Numbered from the stretch's first letter, positions 1-8,534 are shown. The stretch is 64,000 bases of DNA from Mycobacterium sp. BK086 (GCA_004362315.1 SNWL01000010.1:62001-126000), one strand, 5' to 3'. A program made the numbers and translations. Notes: a model not told the origin generated them from the letters alone.

Positions 1-1118
1 GTCGGGATCTTGGCCAGCGGGCCGACTTCGAGGATCGGACCGACGCGCGGGTCGGTTACTTCGACGGTCGCACCGTAAGCCGCCAGCTGCGGGTGCCTCA
101 GGGCTTCCTGCGTCGTCTGCACAACGTCACCGCACACGTTGCCGTTGGCCACGTAGGCGTCCAACCACTGAGCGGCGGTGCATTCCTTCATCCGCTGCTG
201 GATGAGCGAAATCAGCTCGCTTCTGGCCTCGTTGTCGGGGAAGCGGTAGGGCGCGCCCTTGAAGCGCTCGTCGTTCCATATCCAGTCGAAGCCCAGGACC
301 TCGATCCACGCCGGAAAGAAGTGCGGTTCGGTGTGTGAGTGCACGATCCAGCGTCCGTCTTGGCACTCGACGCGCATTCCGATCAGATTGGCTTCGCGTG
401 GATCACGATGGTGCGGAAGGGTATGCGCCTCGTCCTGCTTGGGGCTGGCCTCCACTGCCGCCTCAGCTGGCAGCTCTTCGCCATCGCGGAGCAGCCAGCG
501 AACGCCCGGATTCTGCCGGCAACTGAGAGCCTGCAGCATCGTCGTCGTCACCAACTGACCTTCGCCGGTCAACTCGCGTGCTCGCAACGCCGCAAGGATC
601 CCCTGCACCGCGAGCATGGCCGCGAAGTAGGACCCGTCCCTGCTGGCCCGAAAGACCGGCCGGTGGCCCTCGGCATGCCAGCCGGCCTGATCGCGGAAAA
701 TCCCAGCCTTGGCCATGACCAGCCCGTCATCGGCGTCCAGGCCAGCCAGCGGCCCTGTCCGGCCGAAAGCGGTGATGTCGCAGTAAACCAACGCCGGATT
801 GAGTGAAGCGAACGCATCGTAGTCGATTGCACTGTGCCGCAACTTTTCTGGCGGCAGCGCGACCACCACGACGTCGACGGCCGGGACGAGCTTCCTGATC
901 TGATCTCCGCCTTCCGGCGATCCCAGGTCGATACCTACGCTCTTCTTGCCCCGGTTGAGCAACAAGTACGCAGGCTCCTCCTCGGCGCAGTCGCGCTCTG
1001 AGATGTTGTCGACCCGGATCACCTCGGCGCCGAAGTCCGCAAGAACCATCGTCGCCAGCGGACCCGCCAGCCCTTCGGTGAGATCCAGAACCCGCAACCC
1101 TGCGGTAGCTCCGAGCAT
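1..1118 (-). CDS. CaiB/BaiF family (class III) CoA-transferase, partial at left edge
   Basis: The reading frame begins at an ATG at 1118 and runs off the left edge, so about 372 N-terminal residues are visible. The N-terminus (LRVLDLTEGLAGPLATMVLA, then DFGAEVIRVD and LLLNRGKKSVGIDL) is the standard class III CoA-transferase start, and DDGLVMAKAGIF covers the region of the catalytic Asp. These enzymes move CoA between organic acids through a glutamyl or aspartyl anhydride. The gene lies 29 bp downstream of the amidohydrolase gene on the same strand, so the two probably form an operon preceded by the dyad at 2486. The substrate is unknown; context suggests CoA activation or recycling in the catabolic pathway of this region. 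Confidence 0.88.
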   Translation of the reverse strand, partial: MLGATAGLRVLDLTEGLAGPLATMVLADFGAEVIRVDNISERDCAEEEPAYLLLNRGKKSVGIDLGSPEGGDQIRKLVPAVDVVVVALPPEKLRHSAIDYDAFASLNPALVYCDITAFGRTGPLAGLDADDGLVMAKAGIFRDQAGWHAEGHRPVFRASRDGSYFAAMLAVQGILAALRARELTGEGQLVTTTMLQALSCRQNPGVRWLLRDGEELPAEAAVEASPKQDEAHTLPHHRDPREANLIGMRVECQDGRWIVHSHTEPHFFPAWIEVLGFDWIWNDERFKGAPYRFPDNEARSELISLIQQRMKECTAAQWLDAYVANGNVCGDVVQTTQEALRHPQLAAYGATVEVTDPRVGPILEVGPLAKIP

Positions 1119-1147
1119 CGATGCCCGTCCCGTCCGTCGTCTATCGC

Positions 1148-2362
1148 CTACGCGGCCACGCTGATGGTGGAGGGCAGGTCGTAGGGGATCTTGTACATGT
1201 CAGCAGCGTTCTTCCACATGATCCGCTCGATTTCGCTGGGGGTAGCGCCCTCGCGCTCCAGGATCTCGCGGCCCAGTTGGTAATCGAACGGCCAGTTGCT
1301 CGATGAGTGCGGGAAATCGGGGCCCCACATGATGTTTCCGATCCCGATGTCGTAGCGGCAGGCCGCGCCGACCTCGTCGACGATGTAAACCACCGACACG
1401 TTGCGACGGAAGTACTCGCTGGGCAGCATCGGTAACCCCCAATCGCGGCGGTTACGCAGCACCGAGTCGTCGAATCTTTCCAGGAAGTAGGGGACCCATC
1501 CGGTGTGTACCTCGGTGCCGATGAATTTGAGCTGCGGGAATCGCTCGAACACGCCCGATGCGATCATCCTCGTCAAGATCGCAGGGAAACTGCCTGCGTT
1601 GATATCAACACCCATCTTCTTGGCGTTCTTTGTGTGCTGCTCCAACCCGGCACCGTCGGTGAGCCTGCCGAGATCTCCAGCCGGAAAGAAGAATTGGGTG
1701 TGCACGTTAATCGGCATGTCGATGTCGACGGCCGCCGCCCAGAACCGATCATCGATCGCGGCGGGGTCAGTGAACGAGCCGCTCGGGTAGGACTCGAGCT
1801 GAACGGTGCGCAAGCCGAGTTCGGCGCAGCGTTGCAGCTCCGAGATGGAGTCCTCGATGCCCGTCGTCGGCATGGTCCCGTTGCACACGAAACGCTCGGG
1901 CGCGTAATTCTGGAATGAGGCGATCCAGTCGTTGTAGACCTTGATGCAGGCGAAGCTGAGCTCGGGGTCCGGGCACAGCTTGATGCCGTTCCACACCGTC
2001 TGGACGCCGTTGAAGATCACTTCGGCGTCGGTCTCGTCCTCGATGATCTCCTTGACCCGTGCAGCAGGGTCATACGAACCCGGGAAGACGTCCTCATAAC
2101 GCACGCCCCGATCCTTGATCTGCTTGAAACTATCCACCATCGAGGCACGATCGAATCGCTTCGTGGTCGATCGCGAGTACATGGACGAGAAGCCCATCGG
2201 CGACGGACGCTTCTGGCCCTCCATGATCCACGCGTGACCCTTGGTGTTCGGGGTCTCAATGATCCGCGGTCCCCGCTCCTTGAACTTCTCCGGCAAGTTG
2301 TCCTGCCACAGCGTCGGCGGCTCGTTCACGTGCCCGTCCGCCGAAATCGCGCGATATTCCAC
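1148..2362 (-). CDS. Amidohydrolase family (Amidohydro_2) metal-dependent hydrolase or decarboxylase
   Basis: A roughly 404-residue protein beginning VEYRAISADGHVNEP, the first beta-strand D-x-H metal-binding signature of the amidohydrolase-2 TIM barrel. Later landmarks are the strand with NVHTQFFFP, the KFIGTEVHTGW strand and the C-terminal GPDFPHSSSNWP with the metal-binding Asp. Start choice: an ATG lies at 2377, but the bases just after it form GAGGAGG and a GTG follows at 2362 with ideal spacing, so the upstream ATG is probably only the ribosome-binding site context. Relatives include ACMSD-type decarboxylases and C-C bond hydrolases; the exact reaction is not readable. It is followed by the CoA-transferase gene and preceded by a TGTCA-N6-TGCCA dyad. 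Confidence 0.85.
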   Translation of the reverse strand: MEYRAISADGHVNEPPTLWQDNLPEKFKERGPRIIETPNTKGHAWIMEGQKRPSPMGFSSMYSRSTTKRFDRASMVDSFKQIKDRGVRYEDVFPGSYDPAARVKEIIEDETDAEVIFNGVQTVWNGIKLCPDPELSFACIKVYNDWIASFQNYAPERFVCNGTMPTTGIEDSISELQRCAELGLRTVQLESYPSGSFTDPAAIDDRFWAAAVDIDMPINVHTQFFFPAGDLGRLTDGAGLEQHTKNAKKMGVDINAGSFPAILTRMIASGVFERFPQLKFIGTEVHTGWVPYFLERFDDSVLRNRRDWGLPMLPSEYFRRNVSVVYIVDEVGAACRYDIGIGNIMWGPDFPHSSSNWPFDYQLGREILEREGATPSEIERIMWKNAADMYKIPYDLPSTISVAA

Positions 2363-2485
2363 GCCTATCCTCCTCATTAGAATCCGTCAGCTCTCCGGCT
2401 TCCGCCCCGAGAGAGCGAGTCCGGCCGAATATTGCGGTTAGACCTTGTCCAAGTCGAACAACCTCTGTCCGACGATAACACTTTG

Positions 2486-2501
2486 TGTCACCCGACTGCC
2501 A
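2486..2501. promoter_or_regulatory. Candidate operator, TGTCA-N6-TGCCA dyad
   Basis: Inverted repeat TGTCA CCCGAC TGCCA, 124 bp upstream of the GTG start of the amidohydrolase gene. A further CTGCC/GGCAG dyad lies at 2509-2523. The same architecture recurs at least ten times in the window at operon starts. Inference: binding site of a dimeric regulator, best candidate the TetR protein at 41446-42075. Confidence 0.5.
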
Positions 2502-2561
2502 GTTTTTCTGCCATTTGGGCAGCACGCTGTCAGCCAGGAAACGGCTCGCTCCGCGACAGTC

Positions 2562-3275
2562 TCAGCTCGCAGCCAAGTGGGTGTTCAGCCACTGCAGGGT
2601 CTGCTGCCACGCCTGCTTGGCCGACGCCTCGTGGTAGGACGAGCGTGCATCGCAATGAAACCCGTGCTCGGCGTCGGGATAGCGCACCAGGTCGGTCGGC
2701 ACGTGGGCGTCCTGCAGCGCGTTGCGCAGGGACTCGACCTCATCGACCGATATGGTCTGGTCGCGGTCTCCGAAGAATCCCAGGTACGGGGATTTGAGCT
2801 TTGCGGCCAACTCGACCAGCGGCGGGATTCCGAAGCGGCCGCCGGCGATCCCACCTCCGTAGAAACTCACCACCGCGCCAAGAGCCTGCCGCTCCCCCGC
2901 CCAGAACGCGACGCTTCCACCCATGCAGAACCCCACCACTGCGGTACGTTGCGGTCCAAATCCGGCCTCGGCCACATAACCCAGTGCCGCATCGAGATCG
3001 GCCGCGAGGTCCTCGGCGTTGAGGGCCATTACGTGCGGATATACCTTCTCCATCTCGTCATAGGCGATCACCGGGTCACCACTGCGATGGAACAGATGCG
3101 GTGCCACCGCGAAGTACCCTTCGGCTGCGAATCGTCGGCACACGTCCTCGATGTGGTCGGTGACGCCGAATGCCTCCTGAATCACCAGGACTGCTCCTCG
3201 CGCCTCACCATCAGGACGCGCCTGGTAAACGACCATCGCCGTGTCTGAGCCTGCAACCTTGATCGTGCTCGTCAT
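2562..3275 (-). CDS. Dienelactone hydrolase family protein
   Basis: A 237-residue alpha/beta hydrolase of the dienelactone hydrolase family. The nucleophile elbow is GFCMGG with Cys117, the acid is Asp172 in FGDRD, and the His is His204 in AEHGFH, so the Cys-Asp-His triad of the family is complete. Length matches the family (about 230-245). A ribosome-binding site AAAGGG sits 7 bp before the ATG. It is downstream of the acyl-CoA dehydrogenase pair by 76 bp on the same strand. In known pathways such enzymes hydrolyse enol-lactones; here it could open a lactone made by the monooxygenases of this region, which is inference. Confidence 0.87.
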   Translation of the reverse strand: MTSTIKVAGSDTAMVVYQARPDGEARGAVLVIQEAFGVTDHIEDVCRRFAAEGYFAVAPHLFHRSGDPVIAYDEMEKVYPHVMALNAEDLAADLDAALGYVAEAGFGPQRTAVVGFCMGGSVAFWAGERQALGAVVSFYGGGIAGGRFGIPPLVELAAKLKSPYLGFFGDRDQTISVDEVESLRNALQDAHVPTDLVRYPDAEHGFHCDARSSYHEASAKQAWQQTLQWLNTHLAAS

Positions 3276-3351
3276 CTAGGTACCCTTTCAACTCTGAACG
3301 TTCCGCTTGGTTTCTCGTGGCGGCATGCGACTGGCAGGTCAACAAACAGCA

Positions 3352-4299
3352 TCAGAACCGGCCCACGGCCAACGCGGCCAGCTCCATCGAGGACGGCTTG
3401 CTGCGCAATTCCTGGCCGATTTCCACCTGTTGGGACGAAGCCGACCCCAAGAGTGCATCCAGCGCGATTCCGCGGCGAACCAATGCCGGCAGCGGGTGCT
3501 CGTCGCTGAGTCCGACTGCGCCACATACCTGTATTGCATGCTTGGCCACCGCATCGTGCGCGGATCCGGCGACTGTCTTGGCCCACTGGGCCGCCGCCGA
3601 GGATCCGTCCTGCCAGGCCGCTGCAATGAGTGCGCGCGCGCCAACCATCTCGACGTGCGCCTCGGCGAGGCGGAACCGTACCGACTGGTTGGTCGCGATC
3701 GGGCGGCCAAACTGACGGCGGGTACTCACCTGTTCGGCGGCCAGGTCGACGATGTGATGAGCCAACCCGACCAACTCGCTGGCGATGGCCAACCTGGCGC
3801 GCCGCTCGATGTCGGACCATGGGCCGAAATCCGAAGTGGGAGTGCCCCATACCCGCTCACGCATCCACGCCGACCCTCGTGCCATGCCACCCAGCGCCGA
3901 CTCCTCGACTGAGGCCACCACCAGCATCTGTAGCCGGCCGGCAACCGGCGCCAGGACGACGTCTGTCGCGGTCACTCGCCCGCGCAGTGCGATACCGTCG
4001 ACCGTCACGACTCCGCTGCCACCGAGCTCTCCCCCGCCAGGCTGGCTCTTCACGGGCCACAGAATCTTGGCTTCTCCGTCGAGTCCGAGCATGGTGGCGA
4101 TGGCGACGTCCAGAGCATTGGTGTCCGCAGCAAGGTATCCTTGCTCTTCGAACAGCGCAGTGAATGCAAAGGCCTCGTCGGTGTTGGCCAGATCCTGCCA
4201 ATCGAACTCGGCAAGTGCGGTGCTGATGTCTGCGGCAGATCCCGCGAGCGCTTGCCGCAGCGATTCACGGACCAGGGCTTCAACATCGTCGTCCATCAT
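3352..4299 (-). CDS. Acyl-CoA dehydrogenase family protein, probable beta subunit of a heteromeric enzyme
   Basis: A 315-residue short acyl-CoA dehydrogenase homologue. The C-terminal half carries QVSTRRQFGRPIATNQSVRF and QVCGAVGLSDEHPL, the FAD- and dimer-contact regions, while the N-terminal domain is divergent and no LYEGTSEIQ-type segment is visible. Its ATG overlaps the stop of the upstream acyl-CoA dehydrogenase gene in an ATGA arrangement (4296-4299). In mycobacteria, adjacent long and short FadE genes usually encode the two halves of alpha2beta2 dehydrogenases acting on bulky CoA esters such as steroid side chains or rings. The same arrangement is inferred here. Confidence 0.85.
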   Translation of the reverse strand: MMDDDVEALVRESLRQALAGSAADISTALAEFDWQDLANTDEAFAFTALFEEQGYLAADTNALDVAIATMLGLDGEAKILWPVKSQPGGGELGGSGVVTVDGIALRGRVTATDVVLAPVAGRLQMLVVASVEESALGGMARGSAWMRERVWGTPTSDFGPWSDIERRARLAIASELVGLAHHIVDLAAEQVSTRRQFGRPIATNQSVRFRLAEAHVEMVGARALIAAAWQDGSSAAAQWAKTVAGSAHDAVAKHAIQVCGAVGLSDEHPLPALVRRGIALDALLGSASSQQVEIGQELRSKPSSMELAALAVGRF

Positions 4300-5468
4300 C
4301 GCGATCCATCACTGTCTTTGGGCAACTGCAGGACTTTGTCGGCGACGATGGACCGCTGAATCTCGCCCGCACCGCCGAAGATGCTTGTTGCGCGGCTGTA
4401 CCACCAGCCCGCCCGCCAGTCCTCTGCGGTGTCGTCGAAGGCGAACCCGGAGCGCTCCGCCAGCCGCGCGAGCTCGAAGATGGATTGCTCAGCGCGGGCC
4501 AACAAAACCTTGTCCGGCGACGCTTCGGGGCCCACCGCATCACCGGCGTCGAGGCGTCCGACAGTTTCAATCGCGCGAGCCCGCACAGTCTGCAACTGCA
4601 ACCACGCGCTACCGATGGCCGCTTCGACGACCTCGTTGATGCCGACCTTGCCGAGGTATGACAGGAGCTGGCGAAACCGTAATCCGAGCCAGGCCTGACG
4701 TTGCGCGGCATACATTCCGCGTTCGTATTGCAGCATGAGCATCGCGACGCTCCACCCGTGATCGGGCGGGCCGATCATTCGATCGACCGGTACGCACACA
4801 TTGTCAAAGAAGGTCTCGCACATCTCGTCGAGTCCGCTGGCGAATATCAAGGGCCGCCGCGTAATTCCGGGAGTGTCGGTATCGATCAAGAGCGCGGTAA
4901 TGCCCCGGTGCCGGCTGTCGGCGGTACCCGTCCTGACGAGAGTCAGTAGGCGGGCCGCGAACTGGCCATGGCTCGTCCACACTTTCTGCCCGTCGACCAC
5001 GACCTCGTCGCCACGGATGACACCGCGGGTGCGTAACGATGCCAGATCACTTCCGGCTTCGGGCTCCGAAAACGCTTGAGCCCAAACCTCTTCGCCCGCC
5101 AAAAGACGCGGGAGATAGGCGGCAGCCATGTCGGGTGCGTGGTCGAGCATGGCCGGGCCGATGACTTCGATCGATAGGTCGGTATCGGGGATCTCGACGC
5201 CTGCTCGGCAGAGTTCGTCATAGTAGGTCGCGCGGTGTCGGGGTCCGCCACCCAGACCGCCGAGAACCGCTGGCCACCCGACTCGCTTCCAGCCGGCTTG
5301 CCAGAGCGTGCTGGTTAGCGCCAAGCCGTTGGCAATGTGTTCACGGCGGTCGGCGGCGTGGGGTGCGGTGAGCTCGTCGGAATGCTCAGCCAGCCAGGCG
5401 CGCAGCGCAAGACGGTAGTCGTCCACGCTTCCCGCGAGAGACTGCATGTCCAGATTTACCGCCGCCAT
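4296..5468 (-). CDS. Acyl-CoA dehydrogenase, probable alpha subunit
   Basis: A 390-residue acyl-CoA dehydrogenase with QAFSEPEAGSDLASLRTR (FAD/substrate contact), KVWTSHGQFA and the C-terminal SIFGGAGEIQRSIVADKVLQLP, typical of the FadE group that pairs with a short partner. It introduces an alpha,beta double bond into an acyl-CoA and passes electrons to ETF; a fused ETF is encoded at 10653. It overlaps the enoyl-CoA hydratase gene upstream by 13 bp and the partner subunit downstream by 4 bp, so the three are co-translated. A second Met at residue 8 (position 5447) is an alternative start. Confidence 0.9.
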   Translation of the reverse strand: MAAVNLDMQSLAGSVDDYRLALRAWLAEHSDELTAPHAADRREHIANGLALTSTLWQAGWKRVGWPAVLGGLGGGPRHRATYYDELCRAGVEIPDTDLSIEVIGPAMLDHAPDMAAAYLPRLLAGEEVWAQAFSEPEAGSDLASLRTRGVIRGDEVVVDGQKVWTSHGQFAARLLTLVRTGTADSRHRGITALLIDTDTPGITRRPLIFASGLDEMCETFFDNVCVPVDRMIGPPDHGWSVAMLMLQYERGMYAAQRQAWLGLRFRQLLSYLGKVGINEVVEAAIGSAWLQLQTVRARAIETVGRLDAGDAVGPEASPDKVLLARAEQSIFELARLAERSGFAFDDTAEDWRAGWWYSRATSIFGGAGEIQRSIVADKVLQLPKDSDGSR

Positions 5469-6265
5469 TGGTGTGCTCGCTTCGCGCTGGCGCGATCGAC
5501 CTCTGCAGCACCCAAGGGGTTGCCCACCTGCGTGTACATCAGGGCGGTCGCAAGTGATTGGGCGCGACTGACATCCAGTGACTGCCAGAGAGCCTTGACC
5601 GTGCCTTGAACGGCGGCCGGCGGTTGGCCGGCTACCGCGGCGGCAAGTTCCTGCGCCCGAGCCAACAGTGAGGATCGTTCCACGATCTCGGTGACCAATC
5701 CGATCGTCAGCGCCCGCTCGGCGGTCATTCGTTCATGCAGTCCAAGCAGAGCCATCCGCATTACATCAGAGAACGGCATGCGGTAGCGCAGTGCGATCGG
5801 TTCGAGCGCGGCGACCAGTCCGTAGGTCACGTGCGGATCGAAGAACGTGGCGTCCGGTGAGCAGATCACGATGTCGCAGTCTGCGACCCAATAGAACGCA
5901 CCGCCAGCGCACATCCCATGAACAGCCGCGATGACCGGCTTCCAGACCTCATTGCGACGCGGGCTCAATTGCCGCCCCGGATCTTCGTTTTCAGCCCAGG
6001 GATGCTGTTTGTCGAGGAATGGGCTGTCCCCGTCGAGCTTCTCGGTCACATCGACGCCGGTGCTAAAAGCCCGGTCGCCGGCTGCGGCAAGCACCACCGC
6101 CCGCACATTGTCATCGGCTCGCACGCGGGACCAAAGTTGCGTGAATTCCGAGCGCATCTCATCGTTGAAGGCGTTGAGCACCTCGGGTCGATCCAGGGTC
6201 ACCGTCATGACGCCCTGGTCGGAGACCTCAACCCCGATCGTGTGATAACTCATGCGCCTCACCAT
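5456..6265 (-). CDS. Enoyl-CoA hydratase/isomerase family protein
   Basis: A crotonase-fold protein of about 265-269 residues. Oxyanion-hole segments AFSTGVDV and HGMCAGGAFYWVADCD are present. The usual first catalytic Glu region reads FFDPHVTYGLVAALEP, so the standard hydratase Glu pair is not obvious and the reaction could be hydration, isomerisation or C-C cleavage. Start: ATG at 6265, or ATG at 6253 (MSYHTIG), which better matches the family N-terminus. It is the first gene of the operon hydratase-FadE alpha-FadE beta-DLH and has a CGTCA-N6-TGCAA dyad just upstream. Confidence 0.87.
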   Translation of the reverse strand: MVRRMSYHTIGVEVSDQGVMTVTLDRPEVLNAFNDEMRSEFTQLWSRVRADDNVRAVVLAAAGDRAFSTGVDVTEKLDGDSPFLDKQHPWAENEDPGRQLSPRRNEVWKPVIAAVHGMCAGGAFYWVADCDIVICSPDATFFDPHVTYGLVAALEPIALRYRMPFSDVMRMALLGLHERMTAERALTIGLVTEIVERSSLLARAQELAAAVAGQPPAAVQGTVKALWQSLDVSRAQSLATALMYTQVGNPLGAAEVDRASAKRAHQWRR

Positions 6266-6269
6266 CCGT

Positions 6270-6285
6270 CGTCACTGCACTGCAA
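6270..6285. promoter_or_regulatory. Degenerate candidate operator, CGTCA-N6-TGCAA
   Basis: CGTCA CTGCAC TGCAA lies 5 bp upstream of the hydratase ATG at 6265 (17 bp before the ATG at 6253). It matches the window-wide TGNCA-N6-TGNCA pattern with one change per arm; the right arm TGCAA is the same as at 16534. Weak when taken alone, supported by position. Confidence 0.3.
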
Positions 6286-6372
6286 ATAATTTCGGCCCGC
6301 CGGGAAGTGTTCTGCCCGTACCCGATTGGGCATGGTTACGGCGTTCGGTACCGAGGTCGATCGGCACCGTTG

Positions 6373-7392
6373 TTACTGCGCCGCTGTCGCGGCACGCGCA
6401 TCCAGTTCATGAGCGAAGTCCAGCCAAGCCTGAGCGCGACGTCGAGCCTCGGCGGCGATCTCGTCGACACGAGGAGGCGGCACAGTCTGTGCCCAGCGCG
6501 AGCACTCGGTGCTGATGACGTCGGTGTGGTTGAACCATTCGATAAAATCGACCGACACGTGATCCTCATTGGACACGACGACAAGGCCCCGGCCGGACGA
6601 CGCGGTGGGCAGGCATACCCCTGGCATGGCGGAATCCTCGACAGCGCAAGGTTCAGCCACAGCATCCGAGACCGAGGCCTCCACCGCCCGTGGAAGATTT
6701 AAGTTCCGCCGTACGCTCCGTACGGTCTCAGGTGATACGCCTACCGACGCAGCGACCGACCGCAAGGAGGCGTCCGGTTGGGCACGAAGCGCCTCGGCCA
6801 CACGCTCACGGATCGGTATGCCGTTCACGGGGCGCAGGCGGTTATCGCAGCCCATCCGCACCGATGTGTCCAACTGTGGAAGTTCCTCAGACGGGTCATC
6901 CGACGGCACTCGCAATCGCCCCACGGTTTTGGGCGACAACGCGCAGATTCCCGCGATCCGACGGTCGGACCAATGTGGGTGGACGCAAAGTACCCGACCT
7001 GCCGCCCACTTCCGCTCGCGCAACGTCAGCGGCAGGCCGTGATGAACATTGCGCCGGACAGACTCGATCAGAGCTTCGTCGGGACCGCCCGAGAACAGCG
7101 TGGCCTCCATGCGCACCAAACCCAACAGCCGCGCAGCGGCTACGCGGTGCACCCCATCAATGACCACCCCGGTGCCCTCGTGCACCAAGATCGGCGACCA
7201 CCGGCCGCCGAGACGCATCAACCGCCGAACATGCTCCTGATTGACCCCGCCCTCACGGATTGACGACTTCACCACCAGTCGGGCCACCGCCACGGAAACA
7301 ACGGCAGCACCCGGCCGAAGGGGCGGCACCCGGTGCGCCGTCTGCTGAGCCACTCTGCTCTCCCAAGGTCTGCGGTCCATATCAATACCCAC
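6373..7392 (-). CDS. ParB-like N-terminal domain regulator of the StrR/NovG type
   Basis: A 339-residue protein. Residues of about 35-140 form a ParB/sulfiredoxin-like fold with VIDGVHRVAAARLLG (the GxHR-type signature) and ESVRRNVHHGLPLTLRERK. A helix-turn-helix follows (SDRRIAGICALSPKTVGRLR), then SVRMGCDNRLRPVNG and a second HTH (SLRSVAASVGVSPETVRSVRR). This order matches StrR/NovG-family pathway-specific activators of antibiotic clusters rather than chromosome-partition ParB, because the segment resembling RxGxDGRxRP is a StrR-family hallmark. A TGTCA-N6-TGCCA dyad lies 66 bp upstream. Its role next to catabolic genes is unknown; control of a neighbouring operon is inference. Confidence 0.75.
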   Translation of the reverse strand: MGIDMDRRPWESRVAQQTAHRVPPLRPGAAVVSVAVARLVVKSSIREGGVNQEHVRRLMRLGGRWSPILVHEGTGVVIDGVHRVAAARLLGLVRMEATLFSGGPDEALIESVRRNVHHGLPLTLRERKWAAGRVLCVHPHWSDRRIAGICALSPKTVGRLRVPSDDPSEELPQLDTSVRMGCDNRLRPVNGIPIRERVAEALRAQPDASLRSVAASVGVSPETVRSVRRNLNLPRAVEASVSDAVAEPCAVEDSAMPGVCLPTASSGRGLVVVSNEDHVSVDFIEWFNHTDVISTECSRWAQTVPPPRVDEIAAEARRRAQAWLDFAHELDARAATAAQ

Positions 7393-7457
7393 ACCGTCTG
7401 ACGATTGCCGCCAAGCCGGCCATAGAGCCGATCTTGACTGTCATCGAAATGCCTAAG

Positions 7458-7473
7458 TGTCAGTAGGCTGCCA
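7458..7473. promoter_or_regulatory. Candidate operator, TGTCA-N6-TGCCA dyad
   Basis: TGTCA GTAGGC TGCCA lies upstream of the StrR-like gene (start 7392). It belongs to the recurring dyad family of this window. Confidence 0.5.
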
Positions 7474-7647
7474 ATTTACGGTGTCCGCGTCGAAGCTGTC
7501 AAGCATTTGGCTCCAGCGGTGCAGGTACTGCGCAGCGAGGATGCGCGCGGCCTCAACCCTGCCCCGCGTGGAGGGAGAACGAGGCGCGTCGCACGCGCGT
7601 TCCGTCGCCGGTGCCGACACTGCGCGTGCGAGTACACACGCCCAGCC

Positions 7648-7664
7648 CGTAACGGTGCGTTACG
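7648..7664. promoter_or_regulatory. Candidate autoregulatory operator of the TetR gene at 7711
   Basis: Perfect inverted repeat CGTAAC-N5-GTTACG, 47 bp upstream of the GTG start of the TetR gene. Short high-symmetry dyads in this position are usual TetR autoregulatory sites. The sequence differs from the TGNCA dyads, so this TetR probably controls something else. Confidence 0.5.
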
Positions 7665-7710
7665 CTGAGCGACCTGATATCTAATTGGTCCAGCACAGGG
7701 GAAAGAGCCG

Positions 7711-8328
7711 GTGGTACCGACAAAGTCGCTTCCTCAAGCACCGTCGCTGCGAGACAGGCACAAGAACCAGACGCGGCGCGCATTGCGCGACGCGTCGCTC
7801 AGACTGTTCGCCAGACAGGGCTACGACGCGACAACCATCGAGGAGATAGCCGAGAAGGCGGGAGTTTCCACACGCACCTTCTTTCGCTACTTTCCGAACA
7901 AGGAAGACGTTCTGTATCACGGCGAACGCGACTGGGTACAAACTGTCATCGACGCTTATCCCGATCAGCCAACTTCGCTCAACGATCTCGACGCGATGCG
8001 TGTCACGCTGGAGGCGCTCGCGCCACATCTTGAGAAATCCCGACGCTCATTGAGCCTCTACCAGCGCGCGGTCGAATCGTCCCCGACATTGCGCGGCAGC
8101 GAGCACGACCACCAGCGTGAAAGCACGGACGTCCTCGCCCACGCGATTGCCACTCGTCGAGGTCAATCAAGCCCCGACGAAGGCTGCATCCTGCTGGCCT
8201 CGGTAGCGCTGCTCACATATCGCAGGGCCCTTGATGTTTGGCTCAACGCGACAGGCGACGCGGATCTCGCGACGTCCATCACCCGGGAATTCAAGTTGCT
8301 GACCGAGCAGATTGGGCGTCGTCGCTAG
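7711..8328 (+). CDS. TetR/AcrR family transcriptional regulator
   Basis: A 205-residue TetR protein. The HTH covers residues of about 20-65: ALRDASLRLFARQGYDATTI, EEIAEKAGVSTRTFFRYFPNKEDVL. The ligand domain is divergent. The start is GTG at 7711 with a purine-rich GGGGAAAG about 5 bp upstream. It converges on the BFD-like gene, and the two stop codons share the palindrome CTAG at 8325-8328. The likely operator is the CGTAAC-N5-GTTACG dyad at 7648. Its targets may be itself and the P450 operon, but no copy of that dyad was noticed near the P450 promoter. Confidence 0.9.
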   Translation: MVPTKSLPQAPSLRDRHKNQTRRALRDASLRLFARQGYDATTIEEIAEKAGVSTRTFFRYFPNKEDVLYHGERDWVQTVIDAYPDQPTSLNDLDAMRVTLEALAPHLEKSRRSLSLYQRAVESSPTLRGSEHDHQRESTDVLAHAIATRRGQSSPDEGCILLASVALLTYRRALDVWLNATGDADLATSITREFKLLTEQIGRRR

Positions 8329-8534
8329 CGGGCCATTCCGGGTGGCCCGCAAGCGGCTTGGCCCCCGTGCGCATCTCGCATCGAGGCTATGACAGCCTGT
8401 ACGGTCCGACGACAGCGCCCGCAGTCCGAACCGGCCCCGCACGCGGTCGCGACCTGTTTCGACGTCCACGCACCGTTTTCAACGGCGGTGGTCACCTCTT
8501 GGCTGGTGACGCCAAGGCAAAGGCACACGAACAT
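8325..8534 (-). CDS. BFD-like (2Fe-2S)-binding protein
   Basis: A 69-residue protein starting MFVCLCLGV. Cys4-x-Cys6 near the N-terminus and Cys38-x2-Cys41 later are the four ligands of the bacterioferritin-associated ferredoxin (BFD-like) [2Fe-2S] fold. An upstream in-frame start at 8594 would overlap the ferredoxin gene by 26 bp and adds residues not expected of the family, so the ATG at 8534 is preferred. It is the last gene of the operon Rieske-P450-ferredoxin-BFD. BFD proteins normally release iron from bacterioferritin or form domains of larger redox enzymes; a stand-alone copy in a P450 operon suggests an electron-transfer or Fe-S supply role (inference). Confidence 0.8.
   Translation of the reverse strand: MFVCLCLGVTSQEVTTAVENGAWTSKQVATACGAGSDCGRCRRTVQAVIASMRDAHGGQAACGPPGMAR

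Noticed and set aside
3325..3345. CGGCA-N6-TGGCA near the dienelactone hydrolase promoter
   Set aside because: The arms are direct, not inverted, so it does not fit the operator pattern.
5337..6289. Plus-strand frames across the enoyl-CoA hydratase and dehydrogenase genes
   Set aside because: GC-rich antisense shadows without family features.
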